From assembly GCA_003833135.1 (NCBI GenBank), contig QZLH01000835.1, forward strand, positions 18,530 through 34,753: 16,224 nucleotides of DNA. Reading direction: 5' to 3'. Shown here one piece after another: positions 7,763 to 16,224 of the stretch (within the stretch, counting starts at the first letter, position 1; each line of letters starts with the position of its first letter). The notes under the pieces were generated by a model. The model was given only the letters and a program-made list of their open reading frames with translations. It was not told where the DNA came from and ran no database searches. This stretch comes from Oehlia diaphana. Lineage: Eukaryota > Glomeromycota > Glomeromycetes > Glomerales > Glomeraceae. Position numbers and translations under genes: made by a program.

Positions 7763-7870
7763 TTGCGCGAAGTCGTGAATTAGCAAAATTCATTAGACGT
7801 GACGCGCGTGACGCGTATGCAACTTTTTTTTTTAACCTTCTGAAAATTTTCCATTTCACTCAAAAGATGA
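7763..7870 (+). pseudogene. Short basic exon-like frame
   Basis: After a TAA, the plus strand reads QIARSRELAKFIRRDARDAY and then runs into a T run and a stop. The charged, alternating composition and local GC rise (GACGCGCGTGACGCG) stand out from the flanks. It could be another exon of the remnant at 7161-7540. No splice acceptor is convincing. Low confidence. Confidence 0.2.
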
Positions 7871-7959
7871 CTTAAAAAAAAAAGTAGTACTAAAAATATT
7901 CGATAGATTTAAATCATAAATTAGTAATTATGTACAAGATATCGTGGTGGATTTTTAAA

Positions 7960-8040
7960 AATTTTATCCGGATTCCTGTCAAAATCCGGATATTTAATCA
8001 TACGGATATCCGGGAAAATAAATTACCCGGTCACGAAAAT
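7960..8040. repeat. TCCGGAT/CCGGG repeat patch
   Basis: ATCCGGAT occurs at 7968-7975 and again, as ATCCGGAT, near 7984-7991. A 10-bp palindrome CGGATATCCG lies at 8003-8012, followed by CCGGG and CCCGG in inverted orientation. Similar CCGGA-containing words recur at 12638-12650, 12769-12780 and 12925-12937. It looks like a decayed small repeat or the terminus of a non-autonomous element. Confidence 0.5.
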
Positions 8041-9106
8041 TAAAGAATTTTCAGCCTTTTTTTATTTCTTGTTGATATTCACGCATTGACATTATCATAT
8101 GGTCGGCTGTTTGTTTTTCTAGGTAAAAATTCAAGAATTCTTAGTTTTGAATTAATTTTTTCTCTCCAATTTTATTTCGCAATTAAAGAATAAAGGAAAC
8201 AATCCATAAATCAAATAAATAAACTGGTTGAGAACAATCAAGCCATTTTAATTTTTAAAGGAAAATAGGGATGCTGTGTAGCTGTGTACCGTAATAAGCG
8301 ATGCGTCCATATTTTCAACCTATCGGTTATTCAGACCTGAATTGATTCTTCTGAGTTGATCCTGAGTCGAAATAGAATATTTACGAGATGAAAAATTAAT
8401 GTTTCAAAATGGAACTTTTCTTTTTGAAAAGATTGATGATATACAGTAAATATTTTACTAAAAATAGATCAAAATTAAACTTATGCCTTTGGGTAATGAC
8501 TAAATATCCAAGGTTTTACACAAATAGAAAAAGGGAGTATACCCTGTTATATAAAATAAGATAAATAATCATGTTCCTAATCAATTAAATTTTTTATGTT
8601 TATTCATTGTTCCTGAATTCAGTTTTTTTGTACAATAACTTTGACATAAATGATGCTACAGGAAATTCAACGATTAAGGTTTTGTATTTTCAGTTTTTAA
8701 CGTGAATAAGGAATATTAGTTTTTGAGTATGTCATGATGAAATTATATTTAAAATTTTCGTGTAGGATAATCATCGGTTGGACAACAAACATAAGCTAAT
8801 AGTTTAATAAGATGGCGCAGCTGATGTTTAATATATTTTAATTTCGTAATTACGATAATGTCACAAGAAATTCATTACATTTTATAATAAAATCATATTA
8901 ATATTTATTTGATTGATAGTACATTTTTTGTTTAATTAATAAACTTATTTTTGGGAAAAGTGAAACGAAAACGGAAAAGAATGAAGCAGATTACTTCGTA
9001 TACTATAGATTGCAAAATATTAAATTAGTTGAGAGTTATAATTTTGATAAATTCATTTTAATTAATTCATCTTAACTAACCATAATTTTTTTTTTCTTTT
9101 TTTTTT
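8041..9106. other. AT-rich stretch without a recognisable gene
   Basis: Stops are dense in all frames, and I see no RNA gene or transposon protein motif. A short CGTAATTACG palindrome lies near 8845-8854. The stretch ends in T-rich runs at 9087-9106 that border the G-rich repeat. Confidence 0.55.
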
Positions 9107-9276
9107 CGGGGGAAGAACGGTTTTGATGGCGGTTTTAGATGGGCGGTTTTGATGGCGGTTTTGAGGACGATTAGGATGATTTTGAGGCCGGTAAGGACGA
9201 TTAGGGTGGTTAGGATGGTTAGGATGGCGGTTTTGAGGATAGTTTGGGAAGACGGTTTTGATGGTTTTGGGGGAAT
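9107..9276 (+). repeat. G-rich degenerate minisatellite
   Basis: About 170 bases made of variants of GGTTTTGATGGC, GATTAGGATGGT and GGTTTTGAGGACGA. The plus strand is rich in G and T and contains very little C. Clustered GG and GGG runs occur (for example GGGTGGTTAGGATGG at 9204-9218). GGGGGAA lies near both ends, and long T tracts flank both sides (9087-9106 and 9279-9290). Units are irregular, about 10-24 bp, consistent with slippage. The G runs could form two-tetrad G-quadruplexes on the plus strand. No open coding frame is implied. Confidence 0.8.
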
Positions 9277-10543
9277 AATTTTTTTTTTTTAATGAAATAA
9301 AATCATCTTTTCATATTCTTATTTTTTGACCAGGACTGTTTTATGGTTGCTTTTATATTTAATTTTAAACCTTGCGTAGCATCATACAAACCATAAAAAG
9401 ACAAATGAAACGAATAAGGATACATATTACAAATCAAAAAAATTTAATCAAAAAGAAGAACAACGCGTAATAACATGCATGAAAATGATTAAATGATTTC
9501 AAATCGCGGAAAATCGCAGACGGAAATAAATTATAAATATTATAAATAAAGAAATATCGCTCCATTTCAACATCTTTGTGTAAATCATGAGATGAAACAA
9601 TTAAGAAAAACAAATATGAAATCATTTAGCCTGTAATCTAAATTAATCGAAATAATAACGCCTCTATGTTCCTTTCAAAGAAAGATAATGTGTCTGTTTA
9701 ATTTCATACATAATTATTGTTTGAATGATACGGATGGATACGAAGATACGGAAATAATTAACGTAATAAAGATAAAATATTTTAAAAGTAAACTATATAA
9801 TGATTGAATGAATTATCATAAAATTTATTCAAGGGCATATAAATGAATATAATTTAAACTATAAAAATATATATATATATGTATATTATATACAAATATT
9901 TTAATTTTAAAACAAAAAATTACGTGGCTGATAATTATTTTCTTACTAAACCATATTTGGGATCCTTCGCAGATCCTGAGCAGGGTGAAATTTCCCACCA
10001 AATATTTATATTGATCAGCGATCCTTTTGGTTATTCCACGAATTAACGAATTACTAAAATGAAAAACCCTGAACAAAGGACATGATGCTTTGAAACATCA
10101 TAAGCATATGATAAAAGTTTTAAATTTTAACGAAAAAGTCAATATATTGTCATTTGATTAATAATTATATATGCAAAGAATTATCGAAAGTTCAATCATA
10201 TATAGGTAATACTAAATATTAGAGCTGATCTTTAACCAATAATTTACGGTTTAATTTCGGTGATATGTTTCTATTATTTTTAATTTGACTATCAAATTTT
10301 TTTAGCCGTTTAAAAATTGATTACTTAATTTTAAAAAAATTAAATAATTATTCAGGGATTAAATATTTAAAGTTCATAATATAATATTACCAGTTATAGT
10401 TTCGTTATTTTATTCCATATATGCAAGTTTTCCCTGAATTACAAGTCTATTAAGTTGTAAATATCAGATAATGAATTTTTTGATTTGTAATTTTTGAATT
10501 TTTCATTTTATAAAACAAATTTGTATTTCTTGGTAATGACGAA
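9277..10543. other. AT-rich stretch without a recognisable gene
   Basis: No supported gene. The minus-strand frames at 9434-9625 and 9825-10076 are Phe/Ile/Tyr-rich, as expected from AT-rich DNA, and lack neighbours or splice support. The part at 9940-10080 is less AT-rich (GGGATCCTTCGCAGATCC) and could be an old repeat fragment, but I do not recognise it. Confidence 0.5.
9867..9880. repeat. AT dinucleotide microsatellite
   Basis: Seven AT units, followed by GTATATTATATAC, itself partly palindromic. Confidence 0.85.
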
Positions 10544-10559
10544 ATGTGTGATCACACAT
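10544..10559. repeat. Perfect 16-bp palindrome
   Basis: ATGTGTGATCACACAT is its own reverse complement. It sits within a slightly GC-richer stretch with related words GTGACTAAT and CACGTGAC nearby (10552-10592), so it may be a dimeric factor site or part of a small repeat. No gene adjoins it. Confidence 0.6.
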
Positions 10560-11288
10560 GACTAAATTTCATTCAATTTAGCACGTGACTAATGGTCCAA
10601 GTTTCATTTAGACAACTTGCCATCTTGCCATTACTAGTAGAAATTGCAAAGAGTATGATGACAAAACTTGTCTAATAAATAAAATAAACAAATGATAATA
10701 TTTAAATATATCGCAAAAGCTTTAATTTTTGTTATTTTTATTAATTTTCTTTTTAAATCAAAAGCAGTATAATCAAAACCTTTTCTACGATCATTTATAT
10801 GCGACAGATAAGCATCACACCTTTCAGATCAAAAGCCACATTATCTGTTAAAGGTATATTGAATATGAATAATAAACATTTTAAAATGCTTTTTTATATC
10901 AAACAAACAATTTTTTTTTAAGCACTACGATAATTTTATTCCTAGTAAAAATGTATAAAATAAAAAATAAAATATAAAAAATGAAAAATATTGGAAAAAA
11001 AACAATAAAAAAAAAGTGGAACAATTCGTCTAAACAAAAAAAAACTAGAGAGGGGGGAATAAGTTTGTAAGATAATATAAATTAGTTACATAATTCATAA
11101 TTCATAATACATTCATCGAAAAGAATTTAGAAAAAAAAAAAATAATAATCATCAAATAAAGAACCGAACATAAGAATAAAAAAAGGGTTTTACGAAAAAA
11201 AACACCAAGATTTTTACCAAAAAAAATGCGAAAACGAAATGTATAAAAAAAAAAATCGAATAGAAATATATCAAAAGGACAGTGATAT
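10560..11288. other. A-rich stretch without a recognisable gene
   Basis: From about 10940 to 11280 the plus strand is dominated by A runs, which create the Phe-rich minus-strand frame at 11102-11335. I regard that frame as a composition artefact. CAGATAA and TTATCTG form 7-bp inverted arms near 10805-10849. Nothing else is supported. Confidence 0.5.
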
Positions 11289-11314
11289 ACAGTACAGCAA
11301 TGTTCACGTACTGT
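11289..11314. repeat. 7-bp-arm inverted repeat
   Basis: ACAGTAC at 11289-11295 and GTACTGT at 11308-11314, separated by 12 bases. It marks the start of a roughly 250-bp stretch that is clearly less AT-rich than its flanks. Confidence 0.5.
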
Positions 11315-11600
11315 AAGCCCACCTACCCACCCCACTGCCCTTTATTAGATCGGTTAAAAGGTTGGAACAAATGCAGGTTCCTTGGCGATCCCGGTGATTT
11401 CTTACTGGTATTTTGCACTTTATGCCCAGTTGGTATTTAAGCTTACGATCGCCGTGACATTTTCCGAATTCTCTTCCAATTATTTATCTTATCGATAAAA
11501 TCTCTCTCGTAGACTTAACTGTTCGTGACACATTAGTAAAAATGGAGAAACATATTTATTTTCCTTTCTCTTTTTAAATATATACTAAAAGATGTAGTTT

Positions 11601-11634
11601 ACTTACGACGTGGATCGAGAACATTCCTCCAGCT
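11601..11634 (-). other. Possible 26-nt exon bounded by splice signals
   Basis: On the minus strand, TTTAATTTAG ends at 11633, 26 bases follow (11632-11607), and then comes a consensus donor GTAAGT at 11606-11601. One frame of the 26 bases reads WRNVLDPR. A second GTAAGT donor lies upstream on the same strand near 12060. It could be part of a multi-exon minus-strand transcript or its 5' leader, but I could not assemble an open reading frame across it. Confidence 0.2.
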
Positions 11635-11639
11635 AAATT

Positions 11640-13379
11640 AAAAAGAATATTAAAGTCAAATTGTCTTTTTTTTAACGACTTTATTTATTAAATTAAAATT
11701 ACCGATCATTTATCTGCTGAAAAATTTAGTTATCCAAAAAGCTACCACCATTTTGCTGTGTTCCGGAATCTTTTTCAAAACAAGTCAGACCGGTGTCATA
11801 ATTTCTTCATCGAAATTAACAATAAATTGCATCAATTTATAAGAAAAAAACCAAAACATGTTTTTTAATATAATTGATAAATATATCGTTATTAATAATT
11901 AATGTTGTTAGGAGTATTTTTTTTTGATCCTTTATTTTTTTTTTTAAAAAAAAAAAAAAATTCATAAAAAAACCCGCCTATTTATTTAATAAAATTTTTT
12001 TGGCGTATTCATAGATTTTTTTTTTCTTTTGTTCTTTTGTTCTCTTTTATCGGAACTTACACTCCGAATTCTAAATCGAATGAGAGAAAAGGGGGGCCAA
12101 ATCAATCTAAAAAAAGAAAAATTTTCTTTGTCTTTGAAATGTACGTACACGTTTCCATTATTCCTAAAGTTATATTTACTATACGTGTAATCAAAGTTTA
12201 ATATTTGTATTCAATATTCTGGTTGAAGGATTGAGGCTAATGAATCAAACGAATTTGGTGATTCTATAATTCGAAAATGGGAGAATGCATAAAAAACGAT
12301 CATAAGACGGATTTTTTTAATGATTTACAAATCAAGACTCAACGCTTTCATTATTTTTGCGCAGTGCATAATCTGCAAATACGTGATTGGTTGATTGATG
12401 GTAGCTGAATAAATTTGGACTCGACGCGTTCCCTTTTTGGAAAAAATTTACATAATTGTATAATTTAAAAGAAAGGATGTTATTGTTTTAAGTCGGGGAC
12501 TACTTTAATTTAATAAATATAAGTTTATTGATTGCACATTATAAGTAAATTTTGAATGCAGTAGCACCCGAGCACCCGAAAATGTAAAACCTTCAACCTT
12601 ATCAAATTTTGTAAGAAATGACTGGTTCTTTTTTCCTCCGGAATCCGAAAAGTACAAGTTTGATTAATTAAACGCATTTGTTATCAATCATTGTTCCCAT
12701 ATATTAATAATTAGTTTATGAAAAAAAAAATAATTTTTTATTTTTTATTCCATTTTTGTTTTACCGAAATCCGGATTCTGGAAAATGCTTTTTAATACAT
12801 GAGTAAGCGCATTGTATTTTTTTTATCATATTTCAAATCATTCAATGCATCAGTTGACTTTCTTGTATACTTAAAAATTTTGTATTTTTGTAAAAAGAAA
12901 ATGATTTTTTATTGATATATTGCAGCGGATTTCGGAATTTTCAAGATAAAAAAAAGGTGATATATTATGATTTAATTACTAAAATACATTTTATTCAAAT
13001 TATTCTAATAAAAGAATTATCTTTTATAAAAATAATAATTTGAATATATGCATATATTGTTTCACAAGAATATATATATTTCTTTTTAAAGTTATAAATA
13101 TGTTATTAGAAAAAAATTTTTTTTTTCTTTGATAGGTACAGATTTATTAGATAGCGCATTTATTTTGATCAATTGATCAAATGATGATTTAAAAAAAAAA
13201 TATCGTATCCTTTTACTGTATATTTTTATATAATTTATTTTGTCGTGATAGCAATAATAATTAATAATCTGGTAAGATTACCGTTAAAATCTAACGATTT
13301 GGGCTCAACCTATTGCATCAATATTAAACGACCACAAACATATGAATTACACTAGTATTACACTCGTATCCACTATCAT
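11640..13379. other. AT-rich stretch without a recognisable gene
   Basis: Holds T11 followed by A15 at 11935-11960, a 16-bp palindrome AATATATGCATATATT at 13043-13058, and TTGATCAATTGATCAA at 13165-13180, which is both a palindrome and a tandem repeat. CCGGA-containing words recur. A minus-strand frame near 11815-11722 ends CFEKDSGTQQNGGSFLDN before a stop, but it has no start and no good acceptor. No gene supported. Confidence 0.5.
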
Positions 13380-13560
13380 ATGACCGCTATCACAACTATT
13401 ATCGCAACCACAACAGCTACTACTGATATATCAACTGCAACCACAACAAGAATTCCATCATATCAGCTGCAGTCAAATGAACAACCGCAGTTACCAATAT
13501 CATATGACTTTTGTTTTTTATTAAGCTTTCTTATCTTTAGTATCCGAATAATTTTTTTAT
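13320..13560 (+). repeat. Low-complexity CA-rich stretch
   Basis: The plus strand is rich in ACAACN and ATCAYN words with little G. The ATG frame at 13380 reads a Thr/Ala/Ile repeat (ATTTATTDISTATTTRIP), while another frame reads Gln-rich (SQPQQ, QLQPQQEFHH). All frames are simple in composition, so I call it low-complexity DNA, possibly from a Gln-rich exon. A tandem TATCATAAGATT pair follows at 13559-13583. Confidence 0.45.
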
Positions 13561-13892
13561 CATAAGATTTTATATCATAAGATTAATTGTAAAGAAAAAA
13601 ATTAATAAAATTTATAATATAACAATATCCAAAAGTATTTTATAATGCTGGCAATACCCAAGAGGCACGAGCATTACCTGATGGCTTCAGTGATACAAGC
13701 ATAGTTTCCATATTAAATCTTGTGAAACATGATTCAATTTCTCATTTGCGATTTTCTCACTGATTATCGTGAATTTCTCGCTGTAACTTTTTTCAATTTT
13801 CTAATTGCTACCAAACGTATTCATCAAGAAACAAATGTCTGCATACACTCAAGCACGTCACATCAAATACTTTTTATTATTTATTCACACTA

Positions 13893-14025
13893 TTGAAACG
13901 TGTATACTGTAATTCTTGCAATTTCACTAAAGTACCCGCAAAACAAACTACCCACTCTTATAGTGCCTGTACTAACAAATATGATACAGATAATACAGAA
14001 TTTGCCTTTGTCGGAAGTCGTTATG
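13893..14025 (+). pseudogene. Exon-like frame ending at a consensus splice donor
   Basis: Between TGA near 13890 and TAA at 14026 the plus strand is open for about 44 codons and includes NKLPTLIVPVLTNMIQIIQN and LPLSEVV. The frame runs into a perfect donor GTAAGTA. The hydrophobic-helical look is plausible for a real exon. I do not recognise the family and found no partner exon that joins in frame with certainty. Confidence 0.2.
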
Positions 14026-14179
14026 TAAGTATATCATTTTAATAAAAAATTGTAACGTCCCTTAGTAACCTTATTAGCTATTTTCTATGTTGAGCTATAA
14101 GCCAATCATTACACAATAATATGCTGGCGAGAATGCAAATTGTTTAATTTTACTTGTTTATTTTATTTTTTTTTTTTTT

Positions 14180-14265
14180 GTTACACCGTTACTCACTGTG
14201 GCAGGACTCGCTGCCGTTATTAAAATTATAAATACGTCGGTTGGGCTTTTCATGAAGGTATAATA
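14180..14265 (+). pseudogene. Exon-like frame near a TTTTT...CAG acceptor
   Basis: A long T run (14167-14180) and CTGTGGCAG at about 14197-14205 resemble a splice acceptor, and ATGAAGGTATAA resembles a donor. The frame across it reads LTVAGLAAVIKIINTSVGLF. The GGCAG/CTGCC arms at 14201-14216 could form a small hairpin. It may belong with the exon-like piece ending at 14025, but the phases I tried give stops, so this stays a weak call. Confidence 0.2.
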
Positions 14266-14713
14266 ATTTATATGTATTACGAATCGATTTAATTAAAGAT
14301 AAACTGCTGTATGACTAAATATGTCGTTAAATTTTACCCTTAAAGGGAACGGGTATAAGTTCAATATAATTCAACTTTATTTTGATTGACATTATAATGA
14401 ATTTTTATAATTAAATTTAAAAGATTTAATATATATAGGAGATACATGAGATGAATCTCTATCACTCTATACGTTTGTGGAATTTCAGGATTATGCGTGC
14501 GACCATCTGAGCTGATGTTGAGCATTGTAATGTTTCTCTATCACTGAAAAACACTTCTTTTTAAATGTATGCTTATTATAATTTAATTTTTTAGGATGTA
14601 CATTCTATTCGGAAACTTCTTGGCATCTTCTGGAATGGATCACACATAAAAGTCTGGTCGTTATGTATGCCAGTAATGAAGTATGCAATAGTCTTCAATT
14701 ACAAAACCTTCGT

Positions 14714-14894
14714 TGTTGTTCGTTGGACGGCATGCAGTGGCGGTGCACTATCCTATATTGTCAACAGGCGAATTACACAGCAACTTGTGGATTGTGTAAG
14801 ATGATACGGCGATCTATTACTGACAAGATGTGCTCATAATATAAGGATTCTGCTTTGGAAGCCTGATGTAAAATCAGCGGTTTCTGATAATTCT
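14714..14894 (+). repeat. Direct repeat, copy A
   Basis: 181 bp, similar along its whole length to copy B at 15246-15421. It contains TTGTGGATTGTGTAAGATG and GATGTAAAATCAGCGG, both shared. Relative to copy B it lacks 6 bp near 14737 and has about 11 extra bases near 14768-14783. The frame ending CGLCKMIRRSITDKMCS stops at the same TAA as in copy B, but conservation is equally strong after the stop. The similarity therefore reflects duplication, not coding selection. Confidence 0.85.
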
Positions 14895-14965
14895 AACATC
14901 ACACGGTAGTTGTAGGTGAATCAGCTGATAGTAAGGTAAGAATAAAGTAATATAACTTTTAAATT

Positions 14966-15110
14966 TTCTAGTAAATTGATGGATTTCTTTGGATTTAACT
15001 TTCTAGCCCTATAAAAATTTTTTAGAAAATTGATCACATGTCTGAGTTTTTCTGGAGTAAAACTAGAAAAATGATCATTCATTGGAGTTTTTTTCCAGAA
15101 AATTTTTATA
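14966..15110. repeat. AT-rich inverted-repeat patch between the two copies
   Basis: TATAAAAATTTT at 15010-15021 pairs with AAAATTTTTATA at 15099-15110, and TTTTCTGGA at 15047-15055 pairs with TCCAGAAAA at 15094-15102. CTAG-containing words (TTCTAG, AACTAGAAAA) recur. It could be a small foldback element lying in the spacer of the direct repeat. Confidence 0.5.
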
Positions 15111-15245
15111 AGATAGCAACAATCAAGCTTGTGAATTTGAATTCATGCATTGTGATCTTTGGTTCCTTCGACTTAGAATGTTGTGTGACTATCAAATGCT
15201 TGTAACGGGAAATCAAGTAGGAAAAATTTATTTGTCATCTTCTCT

Positions 15246-15421
15246 TGTTGTTCGTCGAACGGCACGCCATCAAAGTGAAGGTGCATTATCCTATATTTTC
15301 AACAGGAAAATTTGTGGATTGTGTAAGATGGTACGGCGATCTCTTACTGACATGATGTGCTCGTAACGCAAGGATACTGCTTTGGAAGTCTGATGTAAAA
15401 TCAGCGGCTTCTGATAATTCT
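15246..15421 (+). repeat. Direct repeat, copy B
   Basis: 176 bp, second copy of 14714-14894, offset 532 bp and in the same orientation. It lies within the plus-strand frame 15145-15366, whose end CGLCKMVRRSLTDMMCS matches the copy A frame. The minus strand of this copy is also open (ELSEAADFTSDFQSSILALR), so strand of origin cannot be decided. It keeps CpG at several sites where copy A has TpG, CpA or TA. It abuts the PIF1 remnant on its right. Confidence 0.85.
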
Positions 15422-15439
15422 ATAGGTTTAATGGTGGCA

Positions 15440-15660
15440 AAATTTGCTGGATATTATACTCTGGAAAAGCTTGTCGAAGCTGCATGTCAATTAAAGCAAG
15501 CATTCAGTGACCACCATGCTTATCTCATCGATTATTACATATCTTACTTCTTTTAAACTATTCTGTAATTATTAATTATTGGTATTGATAACTTTGAATG
15601 TATCATTCTCCCGTTGATGTTGAATGCTACGACTCCTGTTGGCGCAAGCACGACTATAGC
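15440..15660 (-). pseudogene. Second PIF1-type helicase remnant
   Basis: On the minus strand, AIVVLAPTGVVAFNINGRMI runs from 15660 to 15601 and continues HS to 15595, a clear PIF1 motif Ia. Then EVRYVIIDEISMVV (15550-15508) gives the Walker B motif. One frame away, LALIDMQLRQAFPEYN (15500-15453) is the segment that follows motif II in these helicases. The order is collinear, with about 40 bp between the first two blocks where a longer spacer is expected, so there is an internal deletion. Stops flank it on both sides. It differs from the helicase at 5237-5420 (GVVAFNING against GVAALNIEG), so it is an independent insertion of a related Helitron. The plus-strand frame at 15598-15792 is its shadow. 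Confidence 0.85.
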
Positions 15661-16020
15661 CTGTTACTGACCCAATTGATCTTGAATTTTAATTCATTTT
15701 TCGCGAGAATGTGCTACTTTCCAAATTCAAAAAAATGTTTTGATGTAAGATTCTTAGGATTTAATTTTTTAAATTTTTTATCAAAATTGTAATTAAATTT
15801 TACTAAAACTAGTATTCACCTGTTAACTACGTTAACAGTTAGGGATAAATCTGCTTACAGTCTGTATAACAATTCCGTATATTTATAGTAATACGCACTT
15901 TTCAATTTTATTACTTAAAAATTTTTTAAAAAAAATTATTTTTTATTTATTCTGAGTTTGGCTAAAGATTACCAGTGGTAACTTCAAACTATTTTTGTTA
16001 TGCTCTTTTATTTTTTGCCT
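15661..16020. other. AT-rich stretch without a recognisable gene
   Basis: I see only AT-rich sequence with T and A runs and a GTTAACTACGTTAACAG near 15818-15834, where GTTAAC occurs twice. No coding or RNA feature is supported. Confidence 0.5.
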
Positions 16021-16028
16021 AAGAACAT

Positions 16029-16200
16029 AAAGATCAACAAAAACGCGAAAATCAAAGATAAGATTAAAGGATTAAAGGGTAATCACATCCCAAAGATAAA
16101 GAATACAAAGATCAATAAAAAACACGAAAATCAAGGATAAGATCAAAGGTAATCACATCCCAAAGATAAAATAAAAATGCAAAAATCAAAGATCAGATCA
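16029..16200. repeat. Tandem repeat with a unit of about 78 bp
   Basis: Unit 1 (16029-16106) and unit 2 (from 16107) share AAAGATCAA, a CGAAAATCAAGGATAAGAT-like middle and GGTAATCACATCCCAAAGAT. Unit 1 has an extra GATTAAAG. A third, partial unit (about 16177-16200) repeats AAAAATCAAAGATCAGATC. The array is A-rich with little T in runs and probably continues past the window edge. Confidence 0.8.
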
Positions 16201-16224
16201 GAAATGTTAGTAGTATTCTCAAAT

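Noticed and set aside
9434..10076. Two minus-strand frames of 63 and 83 codons
   Set aside because: Phe/Ile/Tyr-rich composition expected from AT-rich DNA; no splice context, homology or start context.
11102..11335. 77-codon minus-strand hydrophobic frame
   Set aside because: It is produced by A runs on the plus strand (Phe runs); the apparent membrane character is a composition artefact.
14580..14836. Open plus-strand frame through direct repeat copy A ending CGLCKMIRRSITDKMCS, with a CxxC look
   Set aside because: Only the last 17-19 residues share a frame with copy B. Conservation continues equally past the stop, and an 11-base indel shifts the frame between copies, so coding selection is not supported.
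15598..15792. Plus-strand frame beginning MYHSPVDVEC
   Set aside because: It overlaps antisense a clear PIF1 motif Ia on the minus strand, then runs into AT-rich DNA.
1..16224. Search for tRNA, rRNA and CRISPR arrays
   Set aside because: No tRNA cloverleaf landmarks, rRNA core motifs or regularly spaced identical repeats with unique spacers were seen. The repeats present are tandem, inverted or dispersed.

Overview
The window looks like nuclear DNA of an AT-rich fungus. The genome of an arbuscular mycorrhizal fungus (Glomeromycotina, Rhizophagus-like) is my best guess. The reasons are very high AT content by eye, short GT-AG introns with TACTAAT-type branch sites, short TTTCGGC-type repeats, and decayed Helitron DNA carrying a Rep domain fused to a PIF1-type helicase. 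The organism call is inference from family memory; no database was searched.

Layout. 1-186: two inverted-repeat structures (a TTTCGGC block and a 21-bp-arm hairpin). 257-1447, minus strand: the only convincing spliced gene, four exons, about 320 aa, a soluble N-terminal region followed by a hydrophobic C-terminus; it is unnamed and may be a truncated member of a fungal membrane-protein family. 1448-2846: no gene seen. 2847-6269: a badly damaged Helitron replicase/helicase pseudogene. It begins with the basic ETNEERE-type repeats and runs through the Cys-rich N-domain, the INFPQD segment, the acidic linker, the HUH Rep domain and the PIF1 helicase to a C-terminal stop. It carries many frameshifts and nonsense changes, several internal deletions and two inverted blocks. 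The larger inversion (4212-5232) is bounded by ATGT/ACAT, and turning it back joins both junctions in frame.

6270-7860: non-coding DNA plus unrecognised, degenerate coding-like stretches (6568-7023, 7161-7540, 7763-7870). 7871-13370: mostly AT-rich non-coding sequence holding a G-rich degenerate minisatellite (9107-9276), palindromes, microsatellites and a few splice-like signals. 13380-14260: low-complexity and weak exon-like pieces. 14580-15660: a 176-181 bp sequence present twice, 532 bp apart, followed by a second, independent minus-strand PIF1 helicase remnant (15440-15660). 15661-16224: non-coding, ending in a tandem repeat of about 78 bp.

There is no operon or working pathway here. 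The region reads as a transposon graveyard beside one possibly expressed lineage-specific gene. The best material for follow-up is the reconstructable history of the Helitron: inversion breakpoints, a compensated frameshift that hides the HUH motif, and a clipped tyrosine motif.
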